Part shown: piece by piece, positions 13,001 through 27,000 of the stretch
Position numbering within the stretch: position 1 is the stretch's first letter
Layout of the letters: each line of letters begins with the position of its first letter
Assembly (NCBI GenBank): GCA_035771175.1
Contig: CM069600.1
Coordinates: forward strand, 4,443,210 to 4,507,209
Source: Paratinospora sagittata
Taxonomy: Eukaryota; Streptophyta; Magnoliopsida; Ranunculales; Menispermaceae
DNA length: 64,000 nucleotides
Reading direction: 5' to 3'
Program-made: the position numbers and the translations under genes
The notes under the pieces: model-generated
Told to the model about the DNA's origin: nothing
What the model saw: the letters and a program-made list of their open reading frames with translations, nothing else
Database searches by the model: none

Positions 13001-16000
13001 GGGATAAAGGTTCCAAACCGCCGGCTACGCCTGGTGTCTGGAAGAGGGAGGTGAGGAATGGTGATGGACGAACAAATAATCCAATGCAGCTTGCCTCTAA
13101 TAATGTTTTGTTTTGGAAGAAGAAACGTGAGACGGTAGATATAAGCGGAGATAAGGCCCCAAAGGATACATCGACTAATGTTATCGTTTATCTAAAATCT
13201 GCTGAGGATCGTTGGGCAGACATCGAACAGGAGCTTTCCTCTGTTTTGGGACGCCATGTTAAACTGGTTGTTCAAGGAGTGGACCGAGCTCTTCTTCGAT
13301 GTCATGACAGTGGTGAGAGTTTACATGTGCTCGGAGGAAAGATGGTTGCTCTCAAGAGTGAGGTGGAGCTCAAATCATGTTCCCTGGACCTTCAGTGGAA
13401 AGAGCAACAGATCCTATGTTGCAATAGTTGGATTGGAGTGGTGGGGATTCCAGTGGCGATTTGGACAGTTGACACCTTGAAGAAGATCGCTAATCTATGT
13501 GACAGTCTGCTAGGTGTCTTTTATGACTTTGCAAATGGTTCAGTCATGGATTTCGCCAAGTTAAAGGTCGTCGGAATGGGTTTCTGTCGGAGAACCTTAC
13601 TCTATGATTGGGTTCTTGTTGCTGGACTCTTCAAATATTTCATTTATCGTCGCCATTGAAACCGGAAGACAACGACGTGATCTGTTGTAACGAAATTCTT
13701 TTGGGAGATGTTGATGGAAGGAAGTCGGAGATGGGTGGTGAGGGTCATCTTCCTGTTACAAGTGTCGGCAACTTCGCTAGAGATGGTGACGGAGAAGAAG
13801 TGTACGACAAGGCCTATCTTTTGCAGGGTGGCAGTTGCCACATGTCGCATCAAGGCCTTCAAGACGTGCAAGGGCAGCAACGCGTCTCTACAAGAAGATC
13901 TCCTGGCGCGATTTTCTCTTGTACGTGTCGCACAGCTGGATGGACAAGTAGCAAGAGGTGCACTATTCATGGGTTGGGCCAGGGAAGTGACATATGCCTA
14001 TCTGGAACAAATCAGTTTCAAGCCCTATCAGATTTGGGCCCGCATGAAGACCAATCGCAACCCAGATCCAACGACTCCTGTAATGAAAAGTGTAATAGGT
14101 TTAGGCGCGCTACGGTTCATTCCAGTGACAAACAGCATATGGGTCCTAGGCACAGCTATTCGAACCCAATCCTTAGCCCAGATATTGATCGAGAAATAGG
14201 ATTTTGCAGTCATTCTTCCAACCCCATCTCTTCTACTAAACCTCAAGGTGCCATGGCTAGAAGGAAACAGCGCAAGGTCACTAGGGTCTACCAGTGCTGT
14301 TGGAGAATGCTACCTCTGGCAACTCTGGAGCGGTCTCATAGTCCTCCCCTGCCTATTCCAAGTAGACATGCTCAGAGATGGCCTTTGTCTGAGACAGATG
14401 GTGAAGTGGAGGCAATTTTCTCAGACGGGGAGATCGTGAAGAATACCTATGTGGACGGCTCAAGCAACCATGAAAATAACTCCTCATAGGCAAGTTTTAG
14501 CATCGACGACCTTCCACAGGAAAACGACGTGCAAGACAATGGCCATGATCAGGTGCGTTCCTCTAAATTGGTCAATGATAACGTGTGTTTTCCCCTCTCT
14601 GCTCCTACTTCTCATTCTCTCTCTGCTTCTCCTTCCTGTATCCATCAATCTCTTCCCCCTTATGGTTCTTCCTGTGGTTTTGGGGTTACTACACACGTTA
14701 GCACTTCTGTGAATTACATGGGTTCCCATGACCAGCTGGCTGGGGGTAATTTATTGGGTTGGGACGAGACTATGTTGGGACCTGAGGTGGGGGTGGTTGA
14801 GCAACTGATAAACTAGGTGTTGGGGGTTTTGAAGAAGGCGAATATGCGGCTGACTAGAGTGGATGGATCAAAATTGAAAAGGATGTCTCAGAAGGAAGGA
14901 CCGAGGCACTCTAGCGTTTGAGTTTTGTTCTGGTGTGTGGTTCTGGGTTATTATTGCTCCCAATGATTATCTTCTCTTGGAATGATAGGGGTTGTTGTTC
15001 CAAGGTCAAGTGTAGAGCAGCGAAAAAAGTGATTGGGCATTGTAGACCGGACAATATCGTGCTTCAGGAAACCTGCAAGGCTTGCATTGATAGGAGGTTT
15101 TTGTGTGAGGTTTGGCAATCTCGGTTCATTGAATGGGTCTCTTCGCCTGCCTGCGGCTCCGCTAATGGTATTCTGGTGGCGAGGGATTGCAGAAAGATGG
15201 AGGTTCTGGACAATATGGTAGGATAATTCACAGTTTCAATGTTGATACGAGAGAAGGACCAAAGGGACTTTTGGCTGTCTGGGGTGTATGAACCCTCCAA
15301 AAGTGTTGATCGAAGGCGGTTCAAGGAGGAACTTGCGGCCCTAAGTGGCCTGTTTGGCTCGAATTGGTGTGTGGGAGGTAATTTTAATATGGCCAGGGGT
15401 ACTCATGAGAAGATTAATAGCAGTAAAATTTCTTGTGGGATGGTTGAATTTGATGAGCTGATTCACGACCTTCAGTTGTAGGATCCTCCCCTATTAAATT
15501 CTTCAGTTACATGGTCTAATCTGCGTGCTCATCCAATTTGTTGTCGGTTTGATAGATTCTTGATTGGTAAGAAATGGACTCTTCGTTACCCTGAGGTGAG
15601 GCAGGAAGCTCATATTCGACTGGTCTCTAATCATTGGCCCATTACTCTTAATACAATCCAAAATAAATGGGGTCCTTCCCCTTTCCGGTTTGAAAATATT
15701 TGGCTCTCGTATCCAAATTTTTCTTTTTTTTTGAGAAGAGACAAATAGATTTATATTAATAGCTAAAAAGGAACAACAGAGAGAGCACGAGACATGTTCA
15801 TGAGATAACATCAATTGCTACTGTAGCACCAGCAAATACATAAAACACCACAAAAACAAAAAACATAAAGCAAACCAAAACAACACCAGAATTAAACTAA
15901 AGTTGCCCAACCTCTTAGCCATTCAGACACTGAATAGCCAACTCCTAATTTGGAAGAGCCAATCCAAGTGGCAACAACTATAGTGGAGGTTGTTGCAACG

Positions 16001-18006
16001 AGGTCAACACCTCTAGAGACATTTTTAAAAATTCTATTGTTACGTTCACCCCAAATGGATCAGATGGCAGCAATAGACACAACACTACCAATTTCCTTGC
16101 ATCTCTTGTTTAGTCCAACAGCATGATTAAATAAGAAGCAATTCTCACACGAGTAGGTGGTATAAACTTCTCCTACAGAAGATATTCCCAAGTGTGCCAC
16201 ACCTGGGAAGAAAAGGTGCAGTTGAAGAACATGTGATCCATGGTCTCCTGATCCTGGTGGCAAAGCACACAGCATTGGGGGGATAAACAATACAAAGGCA
16301 AACGTTTTTGAAGAAGATCCTGGGTGCATATCCTTTTGAGAGCCACAAGACAACCAAACACTCTAATCTGATAGGGAAGTGGAGCTTGCCAAATGTGATT
16401 ACAAAAAGATGGGTTGGGGGTGTTAGAGGAAGACAAATTTGTTAAGTACTCAAAAAAGGATCGACAAGAGTATGAGCCTGAATTGTCTAAAGACCAAAGG
16501 AGAGTATCTTCCAAAGATGGGGACAGACGAATAGGGTCAAGTTTTGACAAGAGGGAGCAGATTTCAGCTAACTCCCTCAAGCTAAGGCTTCTTGGGAAAT
16601 GAAGGTTCCAAGATGGGGGTTCAAGGACATCGGATGGGTAAGGGTTTAGGAAGTAACTGATGACAGCATTTGGTTTATTTGATAGGCGATATAAGTGGGG
16701 AAAAGAGTGGAAAAAGGGAGCTTCACGACACCAAAGGTCTTCCCAAAATCTAATTGAATGTCCATTCCCAACTTTTGGAATAATATGAGGGAGGAAGATA
16801 GGGTAAAGGCTAGAAATGTATTTCCATGGACTCCGATGGGTAACATGATGTGCAATCCCAGATTCCCTACCAGATGAAGAGCGCCCCTACTTGCTTCTTA
16901 TAACATGAACCCATAGTGTCCCTTCATCAACCGCCACAAGCATTTTGCACCAAGCACCGTATTTCTGATTCTGATGTTCCCAATTCTAAGACCACCAAAA
17001 GACTGTGATTGTTGTACCTTTTCCCAACTAACCAAATGAAAGCTTCTTCCATCATCGGCACCCTTCCAGAAGAAAGACCGCATCAATTTCTCAAGTTTTG
17101 ACACCATGGCGACTGGGACTTAAAGAGAGACAAGAAATAATTGGGCAGTGCCATGAGCACTGATTTTACTAACACGAGTCTGCCTCCTCTAGATAAAAAA
17201 CTTCTCCTCTACCTGCTAAGCCTTTGTACCACCTTAGTAACAACCGGATCCCAAAAATTTTTCTTCAAGGGATTACCTCCCAATGGGAGCCCAAGATAGG
17301 AAAAAGGCCACCTCCCAACATCACAGCCAATCTACCGAGCGATGTTTGCTAAAACCATAGAATCCATATTAATGCCAACAAGTTGACTCTTGGCTAAATT
17401 AATTCTCAACCCAGAGATCTTGCAGAAACAATGAAGAACTTCCAAAAGATTCAACACATTGGGCTCTTTCCCCTCCAGGAGGAATAAGGTATCATCTGCA
17501 TATTGAAGGTGACAGACCTCCACTCTATCCTTGCCAATGGTGAATCCACGAACAATATTGCAATCGGGACGGTCGGGTTGGGCCCCCATTAGATAGCCCA
17601 ATTTTTTTTAAAGCTTAATAACTACTATTTAAGCTTATATTAGTAATAAAATATGTTGGATTATCATGTATCCAACTTATTAAACTACTATTTAAGCTTT
17701 AAAAGATGAGATTTCTCTTTTTTGGGAGAACTCATATATCTACAAGCCAAGCTACTCTTAAACTTGACTTATAGGAATGAGGATGAATAGGGAGTTGATG
17801 GGCTTTTATAGAGAAGGAGAGTCTCTCATTCTTCCCAACAAACAATGTGGAACTAAAATGAGAACTTTTCTCTTTTAGTCTCAAACACTCATCTTATCCT
17901 ATTCTTCTTACATCTAACCCAACAACTCAAGAAAAGTAGTTGAGGGTTATGGGTCTTCTTAATTAGAGGCTTTGTATGTAATAAGTTTTTAGTATTTTTA
18001 TTATAT

Positions 18007-18037
<31 letters not shown>

Positions 18038-21000
18038 AATTTTAAGAGGTCAGGTATGGCCGGGTTGCTCAAAAATTAACCCGACCAACCCGACATATCA
18101 ATCAAACCCGACCCGAAATGGTCGGGTTTGGTCGGGTCGCTTACACCCCTATCGGTATTCAGCAGAATAGGCAAGTGATCTGAAGTGGTTCAGACAAGAG
18201 CTTCTTGTCTATTTGATGGGAAGATTTCTATCCACTCTGAAGACACTAAGAACCGATCCAAACAACATATAGGGGACTGATCTAAAGTTAGACCAAGTGA
18301 ATTTTGCATTACATAGAGGCAAGTCTTGTAACTCCAACTCATTTATTAACTAGTCAAAATCCTGCATACTTCTAGTCAGTCTTGGACTGTTTAGCTTTTC
18401 CCCAACAAATCTAGTAGTATTGAAATCCCCAGTCTAACACCATCCCCCCTCACAAACAGAGGATAAGCCCGCGATCTCATCCCAAAACAATTGCATGTCT
18501 TGTGGAGAAAAAGTACCATAAACTCCCAACACCCACCCCTGTGAAGAGCCAGTGACCTTCACCATCACCGACATCGAGAAAGAACCAATTAAACTAAACA
18601 ACCTCAAGGGACCTAGTATCCCACGCAACCAAAATCCCATCGGAATCCCCAATAGATGGAAGATAAGTCCAACCTTTATACCTAGCTCCCCAAAGTTGCC
18701 CAATCAAACTTCTACCAATCCGTTCCTTTTTTGTCTCTTGAAGAATGATAATATCTGGATTTGTCCTTCTAATCAATCTCCTTATTAGGCATCTCTTCTT
18801 ACTCGAACCACATCCCCTAATATTCCACGATAATATCTTCATTTGGACAACCTGTAAATCCTCCTACTGCCACTTCCCTTATTGAGAAAGTCCCTATATT
18901 CTAGCCCTCTGAAATTTCTTATACTCTCCAGCACCTGGCTTCTTTGAATGCGACATGCACACAAGTCCATCCACCACATATAATCAGCTACCACCTCCTG
19001 TGCCATCAACTCACCATCTCAGAATCTCATTTCAAACAAGAAAATGACCTCTCTAGATTGGCCCGATCCCAACCACTCATCTGCGGATCACGAAAAAACC
19101 AACTGTGATGTTGGTAACGCAACTGTGTCGACCTCGATTGATCTAGAATGATGGATTGGTTCTTTGGCAAGGTGCAGAGGTTCTTGCTAAACTGGGTTGG
19201 GTAACAGACGTGGTGGGGACGAAGAAGAAGGCTCGGCACAAGGGTTAGAAGGAGATGGGATAGAACATGGAACACAGGAAAGAGACAACATTGAGGGAAA
19301 CACAGATTCATCATCCAAATTTAAAGAGGGATGGCGTACCTGATCTTGAGCATGCTCAGATGCAGACAAGAAAGAATCCCTCAAATTGACACTACCCTCA
19401 TGCTCTGAATCTGATGTCAAAGCTGAAACCAAGGTACGAAACTTCGATTTCTCCCTAAACTTCGACCTTCAAAAATCAGAATTAATTCGGAGAAGTTTAA
19501 TTCGACATGGAGAATTTTTGTAAAAATTTGCTAAATTAGAGAAGTTTAGAGAATTTTTGCATATATGCTTAAATATCTAAATTTATTGTAGTATATGCTA
19601 AAAACTAATATAAATAGACACTTTTAATACATAAAAATATCAATAAGCGACCTAACAAAATCAATCTTGTTAAGTGAGTTGATGAATTAGAATGACGGCT
19701 TTTGGTCTTAATTTGTTTTCTTTATTTTGATATTTAATTTTGTGGTGGCTTGCTTCTCGACCATATACTTTACTAGTTTGAATTCTATCATGCTTAATTT
19801 ATTAGTTTATTATTTGAATGTGTTGTTTATTAATCTTGTTTCATAAGAGTTAACTAAAAAAAGATGACTTTAGGAAATCTTTTAATTTATTTTTAAGTTT
19901 TTATCTTATTTCGACTTTAACTATTTATTTATTTTGCTTCTTTTCTTTTTTTTTTGGTAAAGCATATCCCATAAACTACATAATTTGTTAACTTGTTAAA
20001 TTATTTTTTAAAATTTATATTGCTATGTTGGTTGATGAAGTTGAAAATAATACATAATTATTAGTGTTTTTTTTGTTTTTTTATTGATGAAGTAACATTT
20101 TTTTTACTTCTCTGTCTAATTTCATCGAATTTTGTCGAATTTTATCGAATTTTTGCTCGAATTTTTGCATTTTTTTTTATTGAAAAACTAAACTTTTGTC
20201 GAAGTTTATCGAATTTCGTCGAAGTTATCGAAGTTTATCGAATTATTTAGCGAATTTTTACATTTTTTATTTTACATCCCACTTTTTACTTCGATGGTAA
20301 AAAAACCGAAAAAAATCGCCGAATTTCGGCGAATGTTTAGACCTTGGCTGAAACTGATGCGTATGACCCGGCTGCTGATCATCAGAATCCTCGATCCTAT
20401 TATCCTCAGAATTGCCTCCCCATAGATCATCAATAGCGTTGAAATCCTCGATGAACCTTCCAGTTTCAGCCATCCTTTCGACTGTCACCCATTTGCGGCG
20501 ACCCGTTGTCTTCGCAGAGCCATCTTAAAACAACTTGAGCCAGACCCCTTCCTTGAACTCGACTCAAAGTGGAGTCACGAGACCATCTCCGCGGAAATTA
20601 CACCGTCATGAAGTCATCTACGATTTCTCTCCAACAAGGTCTCATCTGATTGTGAAATCTCAATCAACCCTGTCCTTAGGCCACCATCCGCTTCGTTGAC
20701 CCGTGCAGAACCAGTGTTAGTAACCCCCTTTGGCAATATGTCGCCAGTAGCACCCTCTACAGCCCCAAAATTTGCCTGCACTTGGAGCCCTCCCATCTCC
20801 CCCAAATCCCCAGAGGTACCACTCTGGTTCGAAGGAAGGGCATCTGGTTCGCACGTCTCACGGGCAAACTCACCCACCAACGCAGTGGTCTCCTCAGCCA
20901 CAATCACATGGTCGAGATCCGCACTCAGCAAAATATGCTCTTCATGTGGCCGCAAAGTTGTGGTTCGACGTTCTCAACCCTAAAGACATTTAGAATATTC

Positions 21001-24000
21001 ACCGCACGTGCTTCACCACAACTTCCTTGGACCTGCCCCCGACATCCTCCAGATCAGCCCATCAGTTGGCCCATCGCAATCAGGAACTCCAGTTAGCCCA
21101 CCATCCCTTTCCGCCAAAACAGGCCCAGTATGCAATCCACCCGCAGCACAGCCCATCGCTTTGTTTGATGGGAGCTAAGTGGGCCCACCACTGACAACCT
21201 GAAGAGCCACATCCATCGGCTGCCCACTCGTCACCTGTATACCTCACCTGCCCTTTGATCTTCATATCCACTTTTGTCAGGCTCTACGCCTCCCTTGTCT
21301 GTCGGCTACACCACCTGAGGATGATGCATGGCAGCCCTAAAACCTTCCATGATCAAAGGCGCCAGTTTGATGGGAAACGTGCAACATGGTTGACATGTAC
21401 AGGCAAGACCATCAGAGCACTCCCCCACCAAAAACTTTTCGGTGTGAAGAATAATCACAAGAGATGAAGCAGAGATTTTGCTGCCAGGGATTTGGCTAGA
21501 AAGGAGGAGTTGGAGTCTACTTTGCTTAGATTGGATCAGGAGGAGGGTATGGTGGGTTGGTCGGAAGAGAAGTTCCTTCAGCGAAGATCTGTTAAGGAAG
21601 ACCTTCAGGCCATTCTTTTTCAGGAGGATCGTTTAGTAGCCCAAAAAGCTAAGGTCAAATGGGCTAAGGAAGGGGATGTCAACTCTAGATATTTTCATAG
21701 GCTTCTTAACAATCGACGTTCTCGGAGTGTTATCTGAAAGATTGAGATGGTCAATGGTGCTTTAGTGGACTTCGAGGATGGTATCATGTGACAGGTGGTG
21801 GATTACTTGCACAATCTTTTTAAAGCAGATGACCGGGTTTGTGGGGGATCGAACGTATTGATTAGAGAAGTTTGTCCCTTGGGAAGGTTTGGAGCGACCT
21901 TTCGATATGGAGGAGATATGTGATGCAATCTTCAATTGTGATGGGGATAAATCCCTGGCCCTGATGGTTTCACAAGAATGTTGGGATACTTTGAAGGTGG
22001 ACCTCAAATCATTGTTGGATGAATTTTATACAAATGGAGTTATCAACAAGTCTGTTAATGAGACTTATATTACTCTTATCCCCAAGAAGGTTCATTTGAA
22101 GGTGGAGGACTTCAGACCAATACGTCTCACCACTAGTCTTTATAAACTTACTGCCAAAATTCTAGTTGCTCACCTGAGACGGTTCTCCATAGCACAATTG
22201 TTGAAAAACAAATGGCATTTGTGCATGGTAGATTGTCTAAACAAATCACTGATGCCATTTTAATTGCAAATAAAGTGGTGGAAGATTGTAGGGCGTCTAA
22301 ACTGGAAGGCTTGGTCTTCAAAATGGATTTTGAGAAAGCGTATGATTCGGTCCGGCGAGATTTCCTCGACTATGTTCTCCAAATGAAAGGGTTTGGAGTC
22401 AGGTGGCAGAAATGGATTCATGGCTGCATATCTTTTGTCTTCATTAGTGGCCGACCTAAGGTAAGATTGGTGCCTCGAGGGGGTTAAGGCAGGGAGATCC
22501 ACTCTTTCCCTTTCTCTTCATCTTAGTGACGGATGTCTTGGGGAAGATGATGGACAAAGCCAAGGAGCAAGGTGTGGTGAAGGGCTTTCTCGTTGGGAAG
22601 GAGAAGGTTCAAGTGTCTCATCTTCAATTTGCTGACGACTGTCTTTTCCTAGTTGAGAATGATGGCTCTACTCTCCTTGTTGCTCTTAGGATCATTCAGG
22701 GCTTCTGTTTGATTTTGAGTATGAAATTGAACCTTGAGAAATGCCAAGTTGTTGGGATTTGTATGACAGAGTCTAGTTTGCTGGAGGTGGTTTCCTCGTG
22801 TGGCTGTTCAGTTGGTAATTGGCCTATAACTTACCTTGGGCTTCCGCTTGGGGGTAATCCTTTATCTATGGCGTTTTGGGAGCCAGTAATCAATACAGTC
22901 TCAAAGAGACTTGATGGGTGGAAAAGAAGTTTTCTTTCGAAGTGAGGTCGCTTAACCTTGATTAAAAGTGTTTTGGAGGCTATTCCAACATATTTTCTTT
23001 CGATTTTTAAAATTCCAAAGTTGGCGGCTTGGCGGATTGAGAGGATTATGAGAAAGTTTTTATGGAAGGTTGAAGATGAAGGGGGAGGGAATTGTTTGGT
23101 TAGATGGAGTGTGGTTATTGGGAGGATTGAGGTGGGGGTCTGGGAATTGGTAATTTGGAGTTTAGAAACAAGGCCTTGGCGGGGAAGTGGTTATGGAGAT
23201 TTGGTAAGGAAAAGGGTTCCTTGTGGGCAAAGGTGGTGGTGAGTCGGCATGGGATTCAACGGAATTCAAGAGATGCTAGTGTGTTCGCCAAAGCAACATA
23301 TCGAAGCCCATGGAAATTCATCCATTCCATTATTCCATTTTTTCTTCCATAGCTCACCTCAAAATGGGTAATGGAGCTATGACGAATTTTTGGGAGGATT
23401 CTTGGTGTGGTACGTTCAGTTTTTGTACCTTTTTCCCAATTTTTATAGATCGTCTTCCAAGCCTTTTCATCCTATTTCTGATTTCTTTGTCCCCGCGACA
23501 AATGGCGAAGGTGCTAGGCCTTCATGGTGTCTCCACCTAAGAAGGGATCTTTCTGATAGAGAATATCTTGAAGTTCCACCCTTCTAGATATTCTTGATTC
23601 TGTTCATCTTTCTGATGACAATGATAGTGTCGTGGCCCCTAGAGTCACCGAGGAATTTCTCCTCAAAATCGTTTTTGCATCATCTTTGTTCAAACAATGC
23701 CTCAACTCCTAGTTCTAGCAATTTTTCGAAAGATTTCATCTGGAAAGCACATGTTACTTCAAAGGCCAAATTTTTGGAATGAACTATTGCTCATGACAGG
23801 GTGAATTGTGAGGATATTGTGCAAAGGCATTTCAAGAATTGGTCTATTTCTCCCATTTGGTGTTGCTTGTGTAAGAAAAGTGAGGAGTCCCAGTCAGCAC
23901 CTCTTCCTTGAGTGTGAGTTCCCTAAAAAGGTGTGGCAAGAATGGGCGTGCATGCTTCAATGGGATGGTTTCTCCACAAACTCCTCTCTTTGGGAATTTC

Positions 24001-27000
24001 CCAATGAGTCTACCCTCTCAAGACGTTTCAAGGACTATGGGCGAGTTATTGTTTTTGCAGTTATTTGGTTTATTTGGAAAGAGAGGAACACTCATATTTT
24101 TTATAATCAGGAAAATGACTTCAGGGTTGTCTGGGAAAATTCTTTCCTTTTGTCTTCCCTTTGGTTAGCACTACTAAACTTTCTAGAGGTTATCAATTGG
24201 GGGAATGGCTGAGGGGGGTGGTGTCCTATTTTGCCCAGTCTTGCTTCTTAATCCGGGTGTATTTTCAGGTGTATTTTTTCTGTATAACACTTTATACTTA
24301 ATACAATTCATTCGTTTCCTGTCAAAAAAAGAATCTCAGTTTTGTCAACTTACATTTGATTGTTCTGTATTTAGAGTAAAACTGTCAGCAATAGAGATTG
24401 AAACTGCAGCATGTCAGACTGCTAGTTCAACACATTCAATTCCACCCATAGACATGTCCTGAATGATGCATTCAGTTTCATGTCATTTTTTATCATCTAG
24501 ATCAATTGATTTTGGTCTATCTCTACCCTTTTCAAACCCCAGTTTGTCTCTTCATACTGGTGTTATTATCACACGGCCCATTTAATTAAGATTATGTGTG
24601 TTCATATTACATCAGGACATCCACTACTATGTACTGCACATTCATTGGTTGAATTGTGGAAATATGGCAGCTTGGAAGAGTAAGAAACTTGAAGTGGCAG
24701 GATCTAGCGATGCCACAGCTCATACATAAACGTGTATGCCAGGAACAAATATTGAAGATTGTCATATTTTGTGACGAGTTCTCCCAAGAGACATCATTAT
24801 GCTGTATGTATCATCTCAGACCAAATGGCAAAGTTGATCACAGTTAGGCAAAACTTGGTTGAAATACTACTTTCAACATGAGAGAAATTTATACTCCAAC
24901 TTCAGGAGTATGCAATTCTGCTCAAGAAAATCCTACAAAGAAAGTGTTGATTTTAGGTGATTCCAGAATCTAGCCCACCTTAAAAGAGCAAGACATGCCA
25001 AAAGGGATCACAGTCTAATTACTTTTCATCTTTCCCTTTATTGAATAGTTTACAGATGTAAAACAGTTAATATATCTTATAATTAGGCACTAAGAAATTT
25101 CTACAAGTTTAGGCTAATGATAGAATAGCCTAAACTCTACTTTTCAACCTTGAGTAGTCCAAGCTCCAAGTGGAGACTGTGCAAACCAAGTTTTATGCAC
25201 AGTTATTAGGAAATTAAACACAAAAAATAAAAAATAAAAAAAAACTGGACCAAGGCCTGTACCATCAAACTTGCTTAGCTATCCAGCCAATATAACTAGT
25301 AGGGTAAGATTGAGTGGAGCCACCAACACTTGGGATGGACAAAATGGACCAACCGGACAATTTAAAAAACATGATTGAATGGAAGGCCCATTGGCCTGCA
25401 TGACTTTTTTCCTAGTTCTTTAATATTTTTAGGGTCCTTAGATATGAAGGTCACGTGCGTGCTGAAAATTGAACCAAGTTCTAGAAGTAGGGTCATTTCA
25501 TTAAAGAATGAAAAGGCAATAAAGCAAGTAATCCAGCCTAAGAAAGTAGGAGCCTCGAGTTCAAACCCCAACCTAAAGGCCACTCCCCATGTAATTACCC
25601 AGTGTGTGTGGATAGGCCCATAGGGAGGCTTCCACATTCCCCAAGGAACTAGTTGAGTGTTGTACCCTGTGTCAGGCCAGATATCCTCAACCATAAAAGA
25701 GAAAAGGAAGTAAAAGACCAAAATCTAATCTTCATACAAAAACAAGCATTACAATTTTTCAACCAATAATTAACAACAAGAAAACAAACCTGTAGAAGGA
25801 GATTCAATATCATTGGCCCCACAAATTGAGAAAGATCATTGCCAATCTACAAATTGATCAATTGAATAATCAATACGTGAAGGGGGAAAGAGCATCAAAT
25901 ATGAAAGTAAGCAATATTTAACATTAGTTCAAATGATTTCCTTTCACAGGGAATAACAACAATTTGAGATGTACAACAAAGAATCTAAGTATTAGATATT
26001 TAATTAGGCACAAAATTCAAGATGAACAACAAAGAATCTAAGTACTAGATATTTAATTAGGAACAACATCATGCACAACGTCGATGAAATTCAATCTTGC
26101 GTGAAACAACCAATTGTATCAATGAAAATGCTTGATTTAATCATATATTTGATGCTAGAAATCATCTGAAACAAGATTGAAAGCAATTGGATGAGTATTA
26201 AGTTGTTAGTGATGTTTTACCCCTTTTTAGGTCATAGACCGAAATTCCAACTTTAATGTCTAGCATAGTATAATATTCATGGTTTTCACATAATTTAAAA
26301 TAAAATAAAAAATAAAAATAAAAATGCTATAACCAAAGCTTTTAGAGAGGGAATCATGCTCTCATTTCCAGAAAGGGAGTCATTTTCTCATTTCTAGAGT
26401 GCTCATCGAAGATGAAGAATTATAGAAGAGTGGTTATTTTTGTCATTCTGTGGTCTACTTGGAAAGAAAGAAATGCTATGATCTTTGAAAAACGTACATA
26501 GGGATAGCTTAAGTGTGTGGGAGGAATCTCATCATTTGGCATCCTTGTGGGTCTGTAGCAGTAAACTCTTGGCAGGGTATAGGTTGGAGGATTGAACTAT
26601 AGGGAATGGAGCCATTTGGTCAAATTTGTAATCTTTGTAGGAGAACACTTTGTCCTCCTTAACTTTTTGTCATGGCTGTACACTATTACTCTATATATAT
26701 ATCAATCTAATTCTTGTTTCCTGTAAGAAAAAACCGCTCTTAGACATTTATATGCACAAGTATTCTGGTTTCCATTTTTTACAATTTATTTCATGCTCAA
26801 CCTGTGGTGCCAAAGGCTTAACCAAATGGTCAAACAAGCGAAGAACCTATCTCATGGCCAAGAAAGTAGCTGCAGATTTTTGGTAAAAACACCCATGATT
26901 AAAAAAATATATACTTTCCTAAAAACAAAGTAATAGTCAATCTATGGCAGTTTGACCAAGTTGGCAGCCAACATGAACCAACTTCTTTCCAACACTGTAA

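Larger units (their letters stand above)
15719..21439 (-). mobile_element. LINE D, minus-strand L1-type LINE nested in LINE A
   Basis: Poly-A end reads as a T-run at about 15719-15731. On the minus strand follow, from right to left, ORF1 remnants (21271 to 18860), ORF2 start [17 protein letters not shown] (18842), the endonuclease (to about 18160), a polymerase piece with YADD (17601-17332) and the zinc-binding tail (16580-16173). A block at 17561-18155 and a hAT-like element at 19430-20346 interrupt it. The right border is uncertain (21270-21440) and no clear target duplication was found. Confidence 0.75.
12437..24330 (+). mobile_element. LINE A, full-length L1-type LINE split by nested LINE D
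   Basis: Bounded by a 15-bp target duplication gaatctcagttttgt at 12422-12436 and 24331-24345, with a short A tail (24324-24330) before the right copy. ORF1 lies at 12487-14490, the ORF2 endonuclease at 14963-15718, and the rest of ORF2 (RT to zinc-binding tail) resumes at about 21440-24212. Without the nested 5.7 kb the element is about 6.1 kb, near full length for a plant L1. It is antisense to the ABCC gene, in intron 8. All frames carry stops or shifts. Confidence 0.9.

Noticed and set aside
12860..14816. Several separate open frames as independent genes
   Set aside because: They are shifted pieces or opposite-strand shadows of LINE A ORF1.
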